The position numbers and the translations under genes are program-made. Below are positions 9,351 through 21,292 of a stretch of 64,000 bases of DNA, piece by piece; positions within the stretch are counted from its first letter, which is position 1; the number at the start of each line of letters is the position of its first letter. Below the pieces are notes generated by a model, which ran no database searches, was not told the origin of the DNA, and saw only the letters and a program-made list of their open reading frames with translations. This stretch comes from Pseudomonadota bacterium (GTDB lineage Bacteria > Pseudomonadota > Gammaproteobacteria > Steroidobacterales > SZUA-146): the NCBI GenBank assembly GCA_039028935.1, contig JBCCHD010000002.1, positions 1 to 64,000 on the forward strand. Reading direction: 5' to 3'.

Positions 9351-10676
9351 GTGTCGGCCTCACTTTGGAAACGCTGCATTGAAGAACTCGAATCTGAGCT
9401 CTCCGAACAGCAATTAAACACCTGGATTCGTCCCCTGCAAGCCGTCGAGGAAGATGGCGTGTTGCGTTTGTTTGCGCCTAATGACTATGTTGTTGATTGG
9501 CTTAACAATAATTTTAAGGGTCAGATTGCACGAGCCGCGTCGGAAGCATCCGATCACGCGCTTGAACAAGTCATAATCCAGGTCGGTAGTCGTCAACCAG
9601 AACCCACACCGACCAAGACCCGGCCCCCGAACTTAACTGCCATCGCGCCTCGGCTCGGTTCTAAGCTGAAGGCGGATTTTACCTTTGACACATTCGTTGA
9701 AGGCAAAAGCAATCAATTTGCAAAAGCGGCCGCCCTGCAGGTTGGCGAGAACCCAGGAACGACCTATAACCCTCTTTTCATCTATGGAGGTGTCGGGCTG
9801 GGTAAGACCCACCTGATGCAGAGTGTTGGCAACATGATTGTGCAGCGCAACAGCAACGCGAAAGTGGCCTATGTGCATTCTGAACGGTTCGTGGGAGACA
9901 TGGTTCGCGCACTGCAGCACAACACGATCAACGATTTCAAACGAGCCTACCGCTCCGTTGATGCGTTACTTATTGATGATATTCAGTTTTTTGCCGGAAA
10001 AGACCGCAGCCAAGAAGAGCTGTTTCACACCTTCAACGCCCTTTTGGAAGGCGATCAGCAAATCATTCTGACCTGCGACCGCTATCCCAAGGAGGTGGAC
10101 GGGTTGGAAGAGCGGCTGAAATCGCGATTCGGCTGGGGTCTAACGGTGGCGGTTGAGCCACCCGAACTCGAAACGCTCGTAGCCATTTTGTGCAGCAAGG
10201 CGCAAAGCGTCGATGTTGAGTTACCCGATGACGTCGCGTTTTTCATGGCGAAACTGATCCGATCCAATGTGCGAGAGCTCGAAGGCGGTCTGCGTCGAGT
10301 GATGGCAAATGCCCGCTTCACGGGCCGCCCAATCACGGTCGACTTTGCCAAAGAAGTCTTGCGCGATCTGGTCGCTCTCCAAGACAAGTTGGTGACGATC
10401 GATAACATCAAACGCACCGTGGCTGAGTACTACAAAATTCGAGTATCGGACTTGCTGTCGAAACGGCGGAGTCGATCCATTACTCGACCACGTCAAGTTG
10501 CCATGTCGCTGGCCAAAGAGCTCACCAATCACAGCTTGCCTGAAATTGGGGACGCGTTTGGTGGTCGAGACCACACAACGGTCATCCACGCTCGGCGAAA
10601 AATTGCGGAGCTGCGTGAAACCGATAGCCGTATTCAGGAAGACTACCAAAACCTGTTGAGAACACTAACAGGATGA
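9351..10676 (+). CDS. dnaA: Chromosomal replication initiator protein DnaA
   Basis: This 441-residue AAA+ initiator binds DnaA boxes and melts oriC. Domain I is at residues 1-75 ([26 protein letters not shown]). The Walker A motif GGVGLGKT is at 146-153 and Walker B is LLIDDIQFF. The DNA-binding domain IV carries the signature [16 protein letters not shown] from residue 403. The linker domain II is short. The start is GTG with GGGAG six bases upstream. It opens the dnaA-dnaN-recF-gyrB series. Confidence 0.98.
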   Translation: MSASLWKRCIEELESELSEQQLNTWIRPLQAVEEDGVLRLFAPNDYVVDWLNNNFKGQIARAASEASDHALEQVIIQVGSRQPEPTPTKTRPPNLTAIAPRLGSKLKADFTFDTFVEGKSNQFAKAAALQVGENPGTTYNPLFIYGGVGLGKTHLMQSVGNMIVQRNSNAKVAYVHSERFVGDMVRALQHNTINDFKRAYRSVDALLIDDIQFFAGKDRSQEELFHTFNALLEGDQQIILTCDRYPKEVDGLEERLKSRFGWGLTVAVEPPELETLVAILCSKAQSVDVELPDDVAFFMAKLIRSNVRELEGGLRRVMANARFTGRPITVDFAKEVLRDLVALQDKLVTIDNIKRTVAEYYKIRVSDLLSKRRSRSITRPRQVAMSLAKELTNHSLPEIGDAFGGRDHTTVIHARRKIAELRETDSRIQEDYQNLLRTLTG

Positions 10677-10880
10677 TGTGGATAAAGTGTGCGTGAAAAC
10701 AAAGCGTTTTTTATGCACGAGTTATCCCCAGGCAATACCGTGATAATACATTGGTTAACGCAGCTGAAAAATCGCTGTAAGACATTGTATTAGATACAGA
10801 AATTTTAGTTATTCAGGGCCAACAAGGTCCCTAATAATAGTAATAAAAGTATTTAAAAACATTTTTTGAAAGGCACACAA
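10677..10880. other. Putative replication origin (oriC) between dnaA and dnaN
   Basis: This 204-base intergenic region contains a perfect DnaA box TGTGGATAA (10677-10685), a box with one mismatch TTATGCACG (10711-10719) and TTATCCCCA (10722-10730). These are followed by about 130 bases of strongly AT-rich DNA that could be the unwinding element. Five tandem TA[A/G] triplets lie at 10832-10846. The dnaA-dnaN gap is a usual location of oriC in many bacteria; function is inferred. The rpmH-dnaA gap, with a single box, is the alternative. Confidence 0.6.
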
Positions 10881-11975
10881 ATGAAGTTTACTGCGCCAAG
10901 AGAAGTGCTGTTGAAGCCATTACAGACTGTTGTCGGTGTTGTGGAGCGTCGGCAAACAATGCCGGTTCTGGCTAACTTTTATTTATCAGCGAGTGGTTCA
11001 ACGTTATCTGTTGTTGCCACTGACTTAGAAGTTGAGTTGATGGCGACGGCGGATGTGAACGTTGATAAAGAAGGCGATATCACTGTTCCCGGCAGAAAGT
11101 TTTTGGACATATGCAAGGCGTTACCAGATGGCGCGAAGATTACCGTATCTCAATCGGGCGAGCGCGTGGTGGTACGCAGTGGCAAGAGTCGCTTTACGTT
11201 TTCGACGCTACCGGCCGATGAGTTTCCGATCATTGAAGGTGTGGGTGGGCAGCAAACAATCGAAATCGCTCAGAATGATTTGAGGCGACTGTTAGAGAAG
11301 ACACAGTTTGCGATGGCGAACCAGGATGTTCGTTATTACTTGAACGGATTATTGTTGGAGCTCGGCAACCAGCGAGTTCGCGCGGTGGCGACAGATGGGC
11401 ATCGCTTAGCGTTGTGCGATGTGGAGCTCGAGCACGGCGGAAACGTCGATAAACAAGTAATCGTTCCTCGTAAAGGCGTGCTCGAGTTATTCCGCATGCT
11501 CGAAGAGGGGCCCATTCGACTCACGATTGGCGATAACCATTTGCGAGCGGAGTTCGATGGCACACGGTTCACATCCAAACTCATCGATGGCCGTTTCCCC
11601 GATTACAAGCGCGTCATTCCGAAGAAATCCGACTCTGTTATTGGCACGGAACGCGCGGTGCTGCGGGCGTCACTACAGCGCACAGCGATTTTGTCCAACG
11701 AAAAATACCGCGGTATTCGGCTGAACATTAAAGAAAATACCGTTTTAATTCAAGCACATAACCCTGAACAAGAAGAAGCAGAGGAAGAAGTGGGCGTCGA
11801 ATACGCCGGTAACGAAATGGAAATAGGGTTTAACGTGAATTACTTGTTGGACGCCTTGGGTGCCATCGACAATGATGACGTTGAGATCCAGGTGACGGAC
11901 GCGAACAGCAGCTGCATCATCAAGGATCCGAAGAAGCAAGAATGCACGTACGTCGTCATGCCAATGCGCCTGTAA
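10881..11975 (+). CDS. dnaN: DNA polymerase III beta subunit (sliding clamp)
   Basis: This 364-residue clamp (E. coli 366) tethers polymerase III to DNA and has three repeated clamp folds. Recognisable stretches are MKFTAPREVLLKPLQTVVGV, RRQTMPVLANF, ATDGHRLA and the C-terminal YVVMPMRL. The ATG at 10881 has AAAGG 8 bases upstream; a TTG at 10866 is not credible. It follows the putative oriC, and recF begins 16 bases after its stop. Confidence 0.98.
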   Translation: MKFTAPREVLLKPLQTVVGVVERRQTMPVLANFYLSASGSTLSVVATDLEVELMATADVNVDKEGDITVPGRKFLDICKALPDGAKITVSQSGERVVVRSGKSRFTFSTLPADEFPIIEGVGGQQTIEIAQNDLRRLLEKTQFAMANQDVRYYLNGLLLELGNQRVRAVATDGHRLALCDVELEHGGNVDKQVIVPRKGVLELFRMLEEGPIRLTIGDNHLRAEFDGTRFTSKLIDGRFPDYKRVIPKKSDSVIGTERAVLRASLQRTAILSNEKYRGIRLNIKENTVLIQAHNPEQEEAEEEVGVEYAGNEMEIGFNVNYLLDALGAIDNDDVEIQVTDANSSCIIKDPKKQECTYVVMPMRL

Positions 11976-11990
11976 ACGAGCCTCCGCCCC

Positions 11991-15498
<3,508 letters not shown>

Positions 15499-15556
15499 TT
15501 GTTTTTACATTCTTTTTTCGACATTTTGATTGATGTTGAATTCTGCCACGATATGC

Positions 15557-15576
15557 CCAATTGTGGCCAATTATGG
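15557..15576 (+). repeat. Tandem 10-bp direct repeat upstream of the HMG-CoA synthase gene
   Basis: CCAATTGTGG is followed immediately by CCAATTATGG. The pair lies about 95 bases upstream of the next start codon and could be a regulator binding site spaced by one helical turn, or chance. Confidence 0.35.
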
Positions 15577-15668
15577 CAGCCGAAAAACTCGCGTTATTGC
15601 TTGATTTTCCCCAAGGTTTCTCGCACTGTGGGGTCGAATTCAGTGTGTAATTCCAAAGGAAAAGACCA

Positions 15669-16949
15669 ATGCTGAGCAGCCGACGAGTAGGTATCGACGC
15701 GATGGGTTTCAGTGGCGCCCAGTGCTACATCGACATGGTTGATCTGGCCAAAGCGCGCGGTGTTGACCCAGCCAAATTCACGGTAGGAATCGGTCAAAAG
15801 CAAATGGCCGTGGCAACACCCTGCGAAGACACCGTCAGCATGGCCGCGCTTGCCGCGCGCACTGCACTGAATGCGTTCGACATCGATCCCGCCGACATCG
15901 GCACGTTGATTATTGGTACCGAAACCGGAATCGATCACAGCAAACCCGCTTCTGTCTATGTGCATGAATTGCTTGGACTGCCGGCCAACTGTCGCCAGTT
16001 TGAAACCAAACACGCGTGTTATGGCGCCACAGCTGGGCTCACCAGTGCCGCTGACTGGATTCTGTCCGGACGCGCTCGAGGCCGCAAGGCGTTAATCATC
16101 GCATCGGACATCGCGCGATACGGCATAGGTACACCGGGCGAACCCACTCAAGGCGCCGGGGCGGTTGCCATGGTGGTCAGCGAAAATCCCCGTTTGTTTG
16201 AATTGGAGATGAACTGTGTGGGGGATTATTCCTCTCAAGTCATGGATTTTTGGCGACCGCTCTATTCAAAATACGCGTTCGCAGACGGACACTATTCCAT
16301 TGATTGTTATCTGGACGCATTGAAGCACGCCTATGACGATGCACGTGGCGTGGCTGATGACACAACGCGTTTTGATGCCACCAATTTAGCGGCCTGCTTT
16401 TATCATGTGCCTTTTGTCAAAATGGCTCGAAAAGCGCACACCTGCTTTTTGGAACAACACTTGGGTCGAAAACTCGATTTGAGCGAAGCTGAAGATAAAA
16501 CGTTTTTTACCGAATCCTATGGTCAGCTCGTCGCGCCTTGGCTTTCGGTCAATGCGCAGGTGGGCAATATCTACACCGGCTCATTGTTTCTATCGATGAT
16601 CGATTTTATCTCTCAGAAGAATCGCGAACTTGAAGGCCAAGACATCAGCCTATTTTCATATGGCAGCGGATGTGGCGCGTCGTATATGCTGGCTCGCGTC
16701 GCGGACGGTGCCATGGACTACGCCGATGCCATAAACCCGCGGCCAGATCTGGAACACCGAACCAAACTGTCGGTTGATGAGTATGAACACATTATCGCGC
16801 TCGCTGAAGAAATTGATATGAATGATGGCTTGGCGCCGGATCCCGCTACCTGGCAGCTTAAGGGCGATATTTTTTACTTGGGCACACATAATCATAGTCG
16901 ACAATACGGCCCCCGCAGTCGACACAGTCAGCTCCAGCGTGTGAGCTAA
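15669..16949 (+). CDS. Hydroxymethylglutaryl-CoA synthase family protein
   Basis: This is a 426-residue thiolase-fold enzyme. The family condenses acetyl-CoA with acetoacetyl-CoA to HMG-CoA (mevalonate pathway) or does equivalent beta-branching in polyketide synthesis. The catalytic residues are present: Glu85 in GTETG, the acyl-accepting Cys117 in KHACYGAT and His246 in FYHVPF. The length fits stand-alone HMG-CoA synthases. The ATG has AAAGGAAA upstream. There are no other mevalonate or polyketide genes next to it: gyrB precedes it and a glycan cassette follows, so the pathway cannot be told from context. Confidence 0.9.
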   Translation: MLSSRRVGIDAMGFSGAQCYIDMVDLAKARGVDPAKFTVGIGQKQMAVATPCEDTVSMAALAARTALNAFDIDPADIGTLIIGTETGIDHSKPASVYVHELLGLPANCRQFETKHACYGATAGLTSAADWILSGRARGRKALIIASDIARYGIGTPGEPTQGAGAVAMVVSENPRLFELEMNCVGDYSSQVMDFWRPLYSKYAFADGHYSIDCYLDALKHAYDDARGVADDTTRFDATNLAACFYHVPFVKMARKAHTCFLEQHLGRKLDLSEAEDKTFFTESYGQLVAPWLSVNAQVGNIYTGSLFLSMIDFISQKNRELEGQDISLFSYGSGCGASYMLARVADGAMDYADAINPRPDLEHRTKLSVDEYEHIIALAEEIDMNDGLAPDPATWQLKGDIFYLGTHNHSRQYGPRSRHSQLQRVS

Positions 16950-17379
16950 CCCGAGGGAGCGCATCACAAGCTCACTCAAAGTGTTGGGCAAACTACCCAC
17001 GTTCACAGCGCTGGCATCCAATCGCCTGCGAGTTCGTAGCGCAAGCGAGAGTGCCCTACTCGAACTATCATCGACCTCGCCAAGGCTCTTTAGCCCACGA
17101 AATGCTGCAGCAACAGTGCAGCATTTTTGGACGGGAATCGGTGTTCTAAAGTAACGAAACCTGCTTTGTTGTGGCGCAGATATCCTGTCGCCTTGATATC
17201 CTTGGCGTTCGCCGAACATTTTGATGCCAACCGCCCCACTTGTCGGTTAGGATGATGACAGCCTAAACACTCGCCATGGCGGCAAACAAAAACGACTCCC
17301 GCTACCACACCCTTGGTCAGCCCGAGCCACCGTCCAAGAGTAATGACATTGAGCGGCTCTGCCGCAATCGGTAAACGCA
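16950..17379. other. Intergenic region between HMG-CoA synthase and acyltransferase genes
   Basis: About 430 bases contain no convincing gene. A minus-strand open frame (to 17219) runs through here and antisense into the previous gene, but its composition is not protein-like. The only structured element I see is the terminator hairpin at 17100-17128. Confidence 0.4.
17100..17128 (+). terminator. Rho-independent terminator
   Basis: The stem AATGCTGCA/TGCAGCATT with a seven-base loop is followed by T residues. It lies 150 bases after the HMG-CoA synthase stop codon and probably ends that transcript. Confidence 0.75.
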
Positions 17380-17394
17380 GTGCAACGACATGGA

Positions 17395-18447
17395 ATGTTA
17401 AGTCAATGGATTGCCCGCGCCGGCCATTACGGTCAGACTGGCGCGACGCGAATCAATGCCCTGGACGGTTGGCGAGGCATTGCGATTGCCATTGTCCTGC
17501 TCTCTCATTTCGGTACCTTTGCTTACTTCCTACCGTTTGAACGCGTGGTGCTCGGACGCATGGGTGTCGACTTCTTTTTCGTGCTGTCGGGCCTGCTCAT
17601 GTCGAATATTCTATTCGTCAAGCGCACACCGCTTAAGGTGTTCTACCAACGGCGTATCAGCCGTATATTTCCGGTGTTCATCGTGTTTGTAACGGTGATC
17701 TATGGGATGGGTTGGTGGCTGGGCAAACAGGAGGCTGGCAATTATCTGTCGACGTTGACGTTTTTGAGAAGCTATATCCCCGCCGAGCCAAGCATCTGGC
17801 GCACCGATCTGCCGGTTGCTCATATCTGGTCGCTCAACGTTGAAGAGCACTGCTACATTTTATTGAGTCTGATCACGCTGATCGGTGCGCTCCGTTACCG
17901 AGAATATCTCGTGCTGTTCATGATCGCATTTGCGTCGATTGCGCTGCGTTATCTTTACATTCGATTTCCGGAATGGACAACGGATGAATTTGGCTTGCGC
18001 ACCGAGACCGCGGCCGCGCATCTAATGCTCTCTGCGGGTTATTTTTTGATTCGCGATCGGATGGCACCGCATGTCCCGTCGTGGCTGCCCGTGTTGGCGC
18101 TTATGGGCGGCATCGCCTGTTATTCCTTGTATGCGCCATGGTTTGCAAGTTGGGCGGTAGCGCCTTTTGCGTTTGCCTTTGCGGTGAATCATCTAGAACA
18201 GGCGCCCCGCTGGTTTAACGCGATGCTCTCGTTTCGGCCGCTTCAACTTCTGGGCATCTGGTCCTATTCGATCTACTTATGGCAAGAACCGTTTTACCGT
18301 GCATCCGAAACCGGTTTGCTGTCTTTTCCGGGCCAATCGCTGGTGTTTTTGGCCGGCGCGTTCGTGGTGGGACTGGTGTCGTTTTACGCGTTGGAGAACC
18401 CGGTGCGTCGCTTTCTGAACGACCGATACAGCGGCGTGACGGGTTGA
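17395..18447 (+). CDS. Acyltransferase 3 family (OafA/YrhL-like) membrane protein
   Basis: This integral membrane protein of about 350 residues belongs to the family that O-acylates cell-surface glycans such as O-antigen. The N-terminal ALDGWRGIAIAIVLLSHF contains the family His after the first helix; RMGVDFFFVLSGLL and FYQRRISRIFPVF (motif with paired Arg) follow, and there are about ten hydrophobic helices. I give the ATG at 17395; a GTG at 17380 is equally possible since neither has a good ribosome site. The next gene downstream is a glycosyltransferase, supporting a surface glycan role. Confidence 0.88.
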   Translation: MLSQWIARAGHYGQTGATRINALDGWRGIAIAIVLLSHFGTFAYFLPFERVVLGRMGVDFFFVLSGLLMSNILFVKRTPLKVFYQRRISRIFPVFIVFVTVIYGMGWWLGKQEAGNYLSTLTFLRSYIPAEPSIWRTDLPVAHIWSLNVEEHCYILLSLITLIGALRYREYLVLFMIAFASIALRYLYIRFPEWTTDEFGLRTETAAAHLMLSAGYFLIRDRMAPHVPSWLPVLALMGGIACYSLYAPWFASWAVAPFAFAFAVNHLEQAPRWFNAMLSFRPLQLLGIWSYSIYLWQEPFYRASETGLLSFPGQSLVFLAGAFVVGLVSFYALENPVRRFLNDRYSGVTG

Positions 18448-18689
18448 TCGTTCCAGGCCGTGCTGATTGCATTATAACCAGTCTAACTCGCTCTTTTTTC
18501 ATCGTTTTTTCGAGAAATATTGACGGAATCGTGCAAAAAATCATGCCTTGCGTATAATCCGGCTCCTAATCTGGCCAATGCGTATAAAAATTTAACAGTT
18601 TGAGACCCACGTCGTAGGCAGAAATGACGGAAAACGCCACAGTACATCGCTATTAAGAACGAACCGCCCGAGCCAAGCGGAACCGCATC

Positions 18690-19610
18690 ATGACAACAGA
18701 CACTTCACATAACGGACAGGCCCTGCCTTTCCGTCGCGTGTACACGGGAATGCCCGTGTATAACGGTGAGAAGTATCTGGAAGAAAGCATCGTTAGCAAC
18801 CTTTCCCAGACGTTCGACGATTTTGGCTTAATTATCGCCGACAATGCGTCAACCGATCGAACGGCTGACATTTGCCGGGACTACGCCAACCAGGATGAGC
18901 GCGTGGTGTATGTACGCAACCCTCAAAACGTGGGCGCTGCTGGCAACTATGCGAAGTGCTTTACGCCGGCGAACAGCGACTACTTTCGATGGTCGAACGC
19001 GGACGATTTGATCGAACCCATGTACATCGCTGAGTGTGTTGAGGTGCTTGATCAACACCCGGACGTGGTATTGGCCTATGGCGGCACCCGACTGATCGAC
19101 GGCGAAGGTCAGTGGCTGGAAGATTACAAAGACAATTTGCACCTCGACCAAAACAGCGCCGCCGAGCGGTTTATCGAATGTCGACAGCGTACCGGGTTGA
19201 GTAATGTGCTCTATGGTTTGATGCGACGGGACGCTCTGTCGCAAACCGCGCTTTTTGGCAACTTTGTGGCCTCGGATATGAATCTGATTGCTGAACTCAC
19301 GCTCTACGGTAAGTACTTCGAAATGCCGGAGACGCGCTTCAGCCGGCGTATGCATGATTTGTCGAGTAGCCACGATCGCTCGGACGAAAACCTTCAGCGC
19401 AATTTCTGGGATCCCTCCAAACAGCGACTACTAATGCAGTCGTGGCGAGGCTTGATGGCGTATTACAACGCGGCGAAACGGGCGCCCATTCCGACTGGGG
19501 ACCGACGAAAGATTTATCAATATCTGACTAAAACCATGTACTGGACAAAAGGCGAATTATTCGCCGAACTGGCTAATTATATGCGTTTTGGTCTTTTGCG
19601 AAGCTCATAA
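18690..19610 (+). CDS. Family 2 glycosyltransferase
   Basis: This 306-residue GT-A-fold enzyme transfers a sugar from a nucleotide donor, probably to a lipid-linked or surface glycan on the cytoplasmic side. The N-terminal TGMPVYNGEKYLEESIVSNL and IIADNASTDRT are classical GT2 motifs, and SNADD supplies the DxD-like metal site near residue 112. It starts about 240 bases after the acyltransferase and is followed 10 bases later by the epimerase, so those genes form an operon. A TATAAT at 18553-18558 could belong to its promoter. Confidence 0.9.
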   Translation: MTTDTSHNGQALPFRRVYTGMPVYNGEKYLEESIVSNLSQTFDDFGLIIADNASTDRTADICRDYANQDERVVYVRNPQNVGAAGNYAKCFTPANSDYFRWSNADDLIEPMYIAECVEVLDQHPDVVLAYGGTRLIDGEGQWLEDYKDNLHLDQNSAAERFIECRQRTGLSNVLYGLMRRDALSQTALFGNFVASDMNLIAELTLYGKYFEMPETRFSRRMHDLSSSHDRSDENLQRNFWDPSKQRLLMQSWRGLMAYYNAAKRAPIPTGDRRKIYQYLTKTMYWTKGELFAELANYMRFGLLRSS

Positions 19611-19620
19611 AGGACAACAC

Positions 19621-20649
19621 ATGAAAGTTTTGGTTACTGGACATCGTGGATTTATTGGCACAAACCTTGTGCCGATCCTGACCAAAGAAGGCTACGACGT
19701 GGTCGGCCTTGATACCGACTTGTATCGGTATTGTACCTACGGTGATGCGCCCGATTCGATAGCGACAATCAACAAAGACGTGCGCGACGTCGAACCGGAT
19801 GATCTCAAAGGTGTAGACGCGATCGTGCATTTGGCTGCGCTGTCCAACGACCCGCTTGGCAACATTAATCCGGATCTGACGTACGATATCAATCACAAGG
19901 CGTCGGTGCGCATCGCTGAAATTGCGCGCGAGGTTGGCGTTAAGCGGTTCTTGTTCGCGTCAAGCTGCAGCATGTACGGTAAGGCTGGGGATGATGACGT
20001 ACTGGATGAGACGGCCAATTTTAATCCTGTGACGGCCTACGCCAAATCTAAAGTCTATGTCGAACGCGATGTCGCGCCGATGGCGACCGATGCGTTTAGT
20101 CCGGTTTTCTTACGCAATGCGACCGCTTACGGCGTGTCTCCCCGCATTCGCTTTGATCTAGTGATTAATAATCTGACGGCCTGGGCATACACCACAGGAA
20201 AGATTCTCATGAAAAGTGACGGTACACCCTGGCGACCGCTTGTTCATATCGACGACATTTGTCAGGCGGTAGTCTGTGCGCTCAAAGCACCGCGTGAGGA
20301 TGTGCATGGGCTGCAGGTCAACGTGGGGTCGAACAACGAAAATTACCAAATGCGTGATTTGGCCAACTATGTTCATGAGATTGTGCCTAATTGCGAAATT
20401 GAAGTTGCAGACGGCGCTGGCCCCGACAAACGCAGTTATCGCGTTAACTTCGACAAGATTGGTAAAGTGTTTCCAACGTTTAAAACCACGTGGACGGCAC
20501 GTGAGGGTGTGCAGCAGTGCTACGACTCTTATGTGCAGCATGGCCTCAATAAAGACGATTATGAAGGTATCCGCTACAAGCGCATTGCCCACATTATGAA
20601 TTTGATCGAGGAAAACAAACTCGATAAAAACCTGCGCTGGCAGAGTTAG
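19621..20649 (+). CDS. NAD-dependent epimerase/dehydratase (extended SDR)
   Basis: This 342-residue nucleotide-sugar modifying enzyme has the Rossmann signature GHRGFIG (GxxGxxG) at residues 7-13, the SSCSMYG active-site Ser region and the YAKSK catalytic Tyr/Lys pair. The fold epimerises, dehydrates or reduces NDP-sugars; the exact substrate cannot be read from sequence. The ATG at 19621 has AAAGGA upstream, 10 bases after the glycosyltransferase stop. An RmlC-like gene follows after 13 bases. Confidence 0.9.
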   Translation: MKVLVTGHRGFIGTNLVPILTKEGYDVVGLDTDLYRYCTYGDAPDSIATINKDVRDVEPDDLKGVDAIVHLAALSNDPLGNINPDLTYDINHKASVRIAEIAREVGVKRFLFASSCSMYGKAGDDDVLDETANFNPVTAYAKSKVYVERDVAPMATDAFSPVFLRNATAYGVSPRIRFDLVINNLTAWAYTTGKILMKSDGTPWRPLVHIDDICQAVVCALKAPREDVHGLQVNVGSNNENYQMRDLANYVHEIVPNCEIEVADGAGPDKRSYRVNFDKIGKVFPTFKTTWTAREGVQQCYDSYVQHGLNKDDYEGIRYKRIAHIMNLIEENKLDKNLRWQS

Positions 20650-20662
20650 CGGAGCTGCGATT

Positions 20663-21190
20663 ATGAAGTTTACCGAAACCAGCGTCGCTGGCGCCTATGT
20701 GTTGGATGTGAATCGCATTGGCGACGACCGTGGCTATTTCGGACGTCTTTGGTGCGAAAAAGAACTCAAAGACATGGGTCTGGTAGACACGATTAGGCAG
20801 TCAAACATCGGCTTTAGCCCTAAGGCTGGCACGCTACGGGGACTGCACTATCAAACGCCGCCTCACGAAGAAGTTAAAATCGTGCGCTGCACCCGTGGTG
20901 CGGTGTGGGATGTGGTCGTAGATTTACGACCAGATTCGCCGACCTTTAAGCAGTGGTTTGGCCTCGAACTTAACCCCGATAACGCGTCGATGTTGTATGT
21001 ACCCGAAGGTTGTGCGACCGGTTACTTGACGCTCGAAGACAACAGCGAGATCTACTACAACACCTCGGCAATGTACGCGCCCGAGCACGCTACTGGCGTA
21101 CGCCACGATGATCCAGCGTTTGCGATCGAGTGGCCAGGCGAGGCGAAGGTGATGTCGGATAACGATATCGCATGGCCTGACTTCGTATAG
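20663..21190 (+). CDS. RmlC-like dTDP-4-dehydro-sugar 3,5-epimerase family protein
   Basis: This is a 175-residue cupin-type epimerase. The signature TLRGLHYQTPP contains the catalytic His, and RGAVWDVVVDLR and YVPEGCATGYLTLED match the family. In rhamnose synthesis RmlC epimerises dTDP-4-keto-6-deoxyglucose, but no rmlA, rmlB or rmlD lies here, so another deoxy-sugar is possible. GGAG lies 8 bases before the ATG. It is in one operon with the preceding SDR epimerase. Confidence 0.9.
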   Translation: MKFTETSVAGAYVLDVNRIGDDRGYFGRLWCEKELKDMGLVDTIRQSNIGFSPKAGTLRGLHYQTPPHEEVKIVRCTRGAVWDVVVDLRPDSPTFKQWFGLELNPDNASMLYVPEGCATGYLTLEDNSEIYYNTSAMYAPEHATGVRHDDPAFAIEWPGEAKVMSDNDIAWPDFV

Positions 21191-21292
21191 AGATGGCACG
21201 CATTCACTCCCACCGTATTTAGCACGTACAGTCTTACCCCACCCCTCGGCGAGTAACGCAAGTGCCCCCAGGGACTGCAAAAGGAATGGTTC

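Noticed and set aside
16656-17219. A 187-codon minus-strand open frame over the end of the HMG-CoA synthase gene
   Set aside because: Half of it is antisense to a certain gene and the rest crosses a terminator; there is no ribosome site or recognisable motif.
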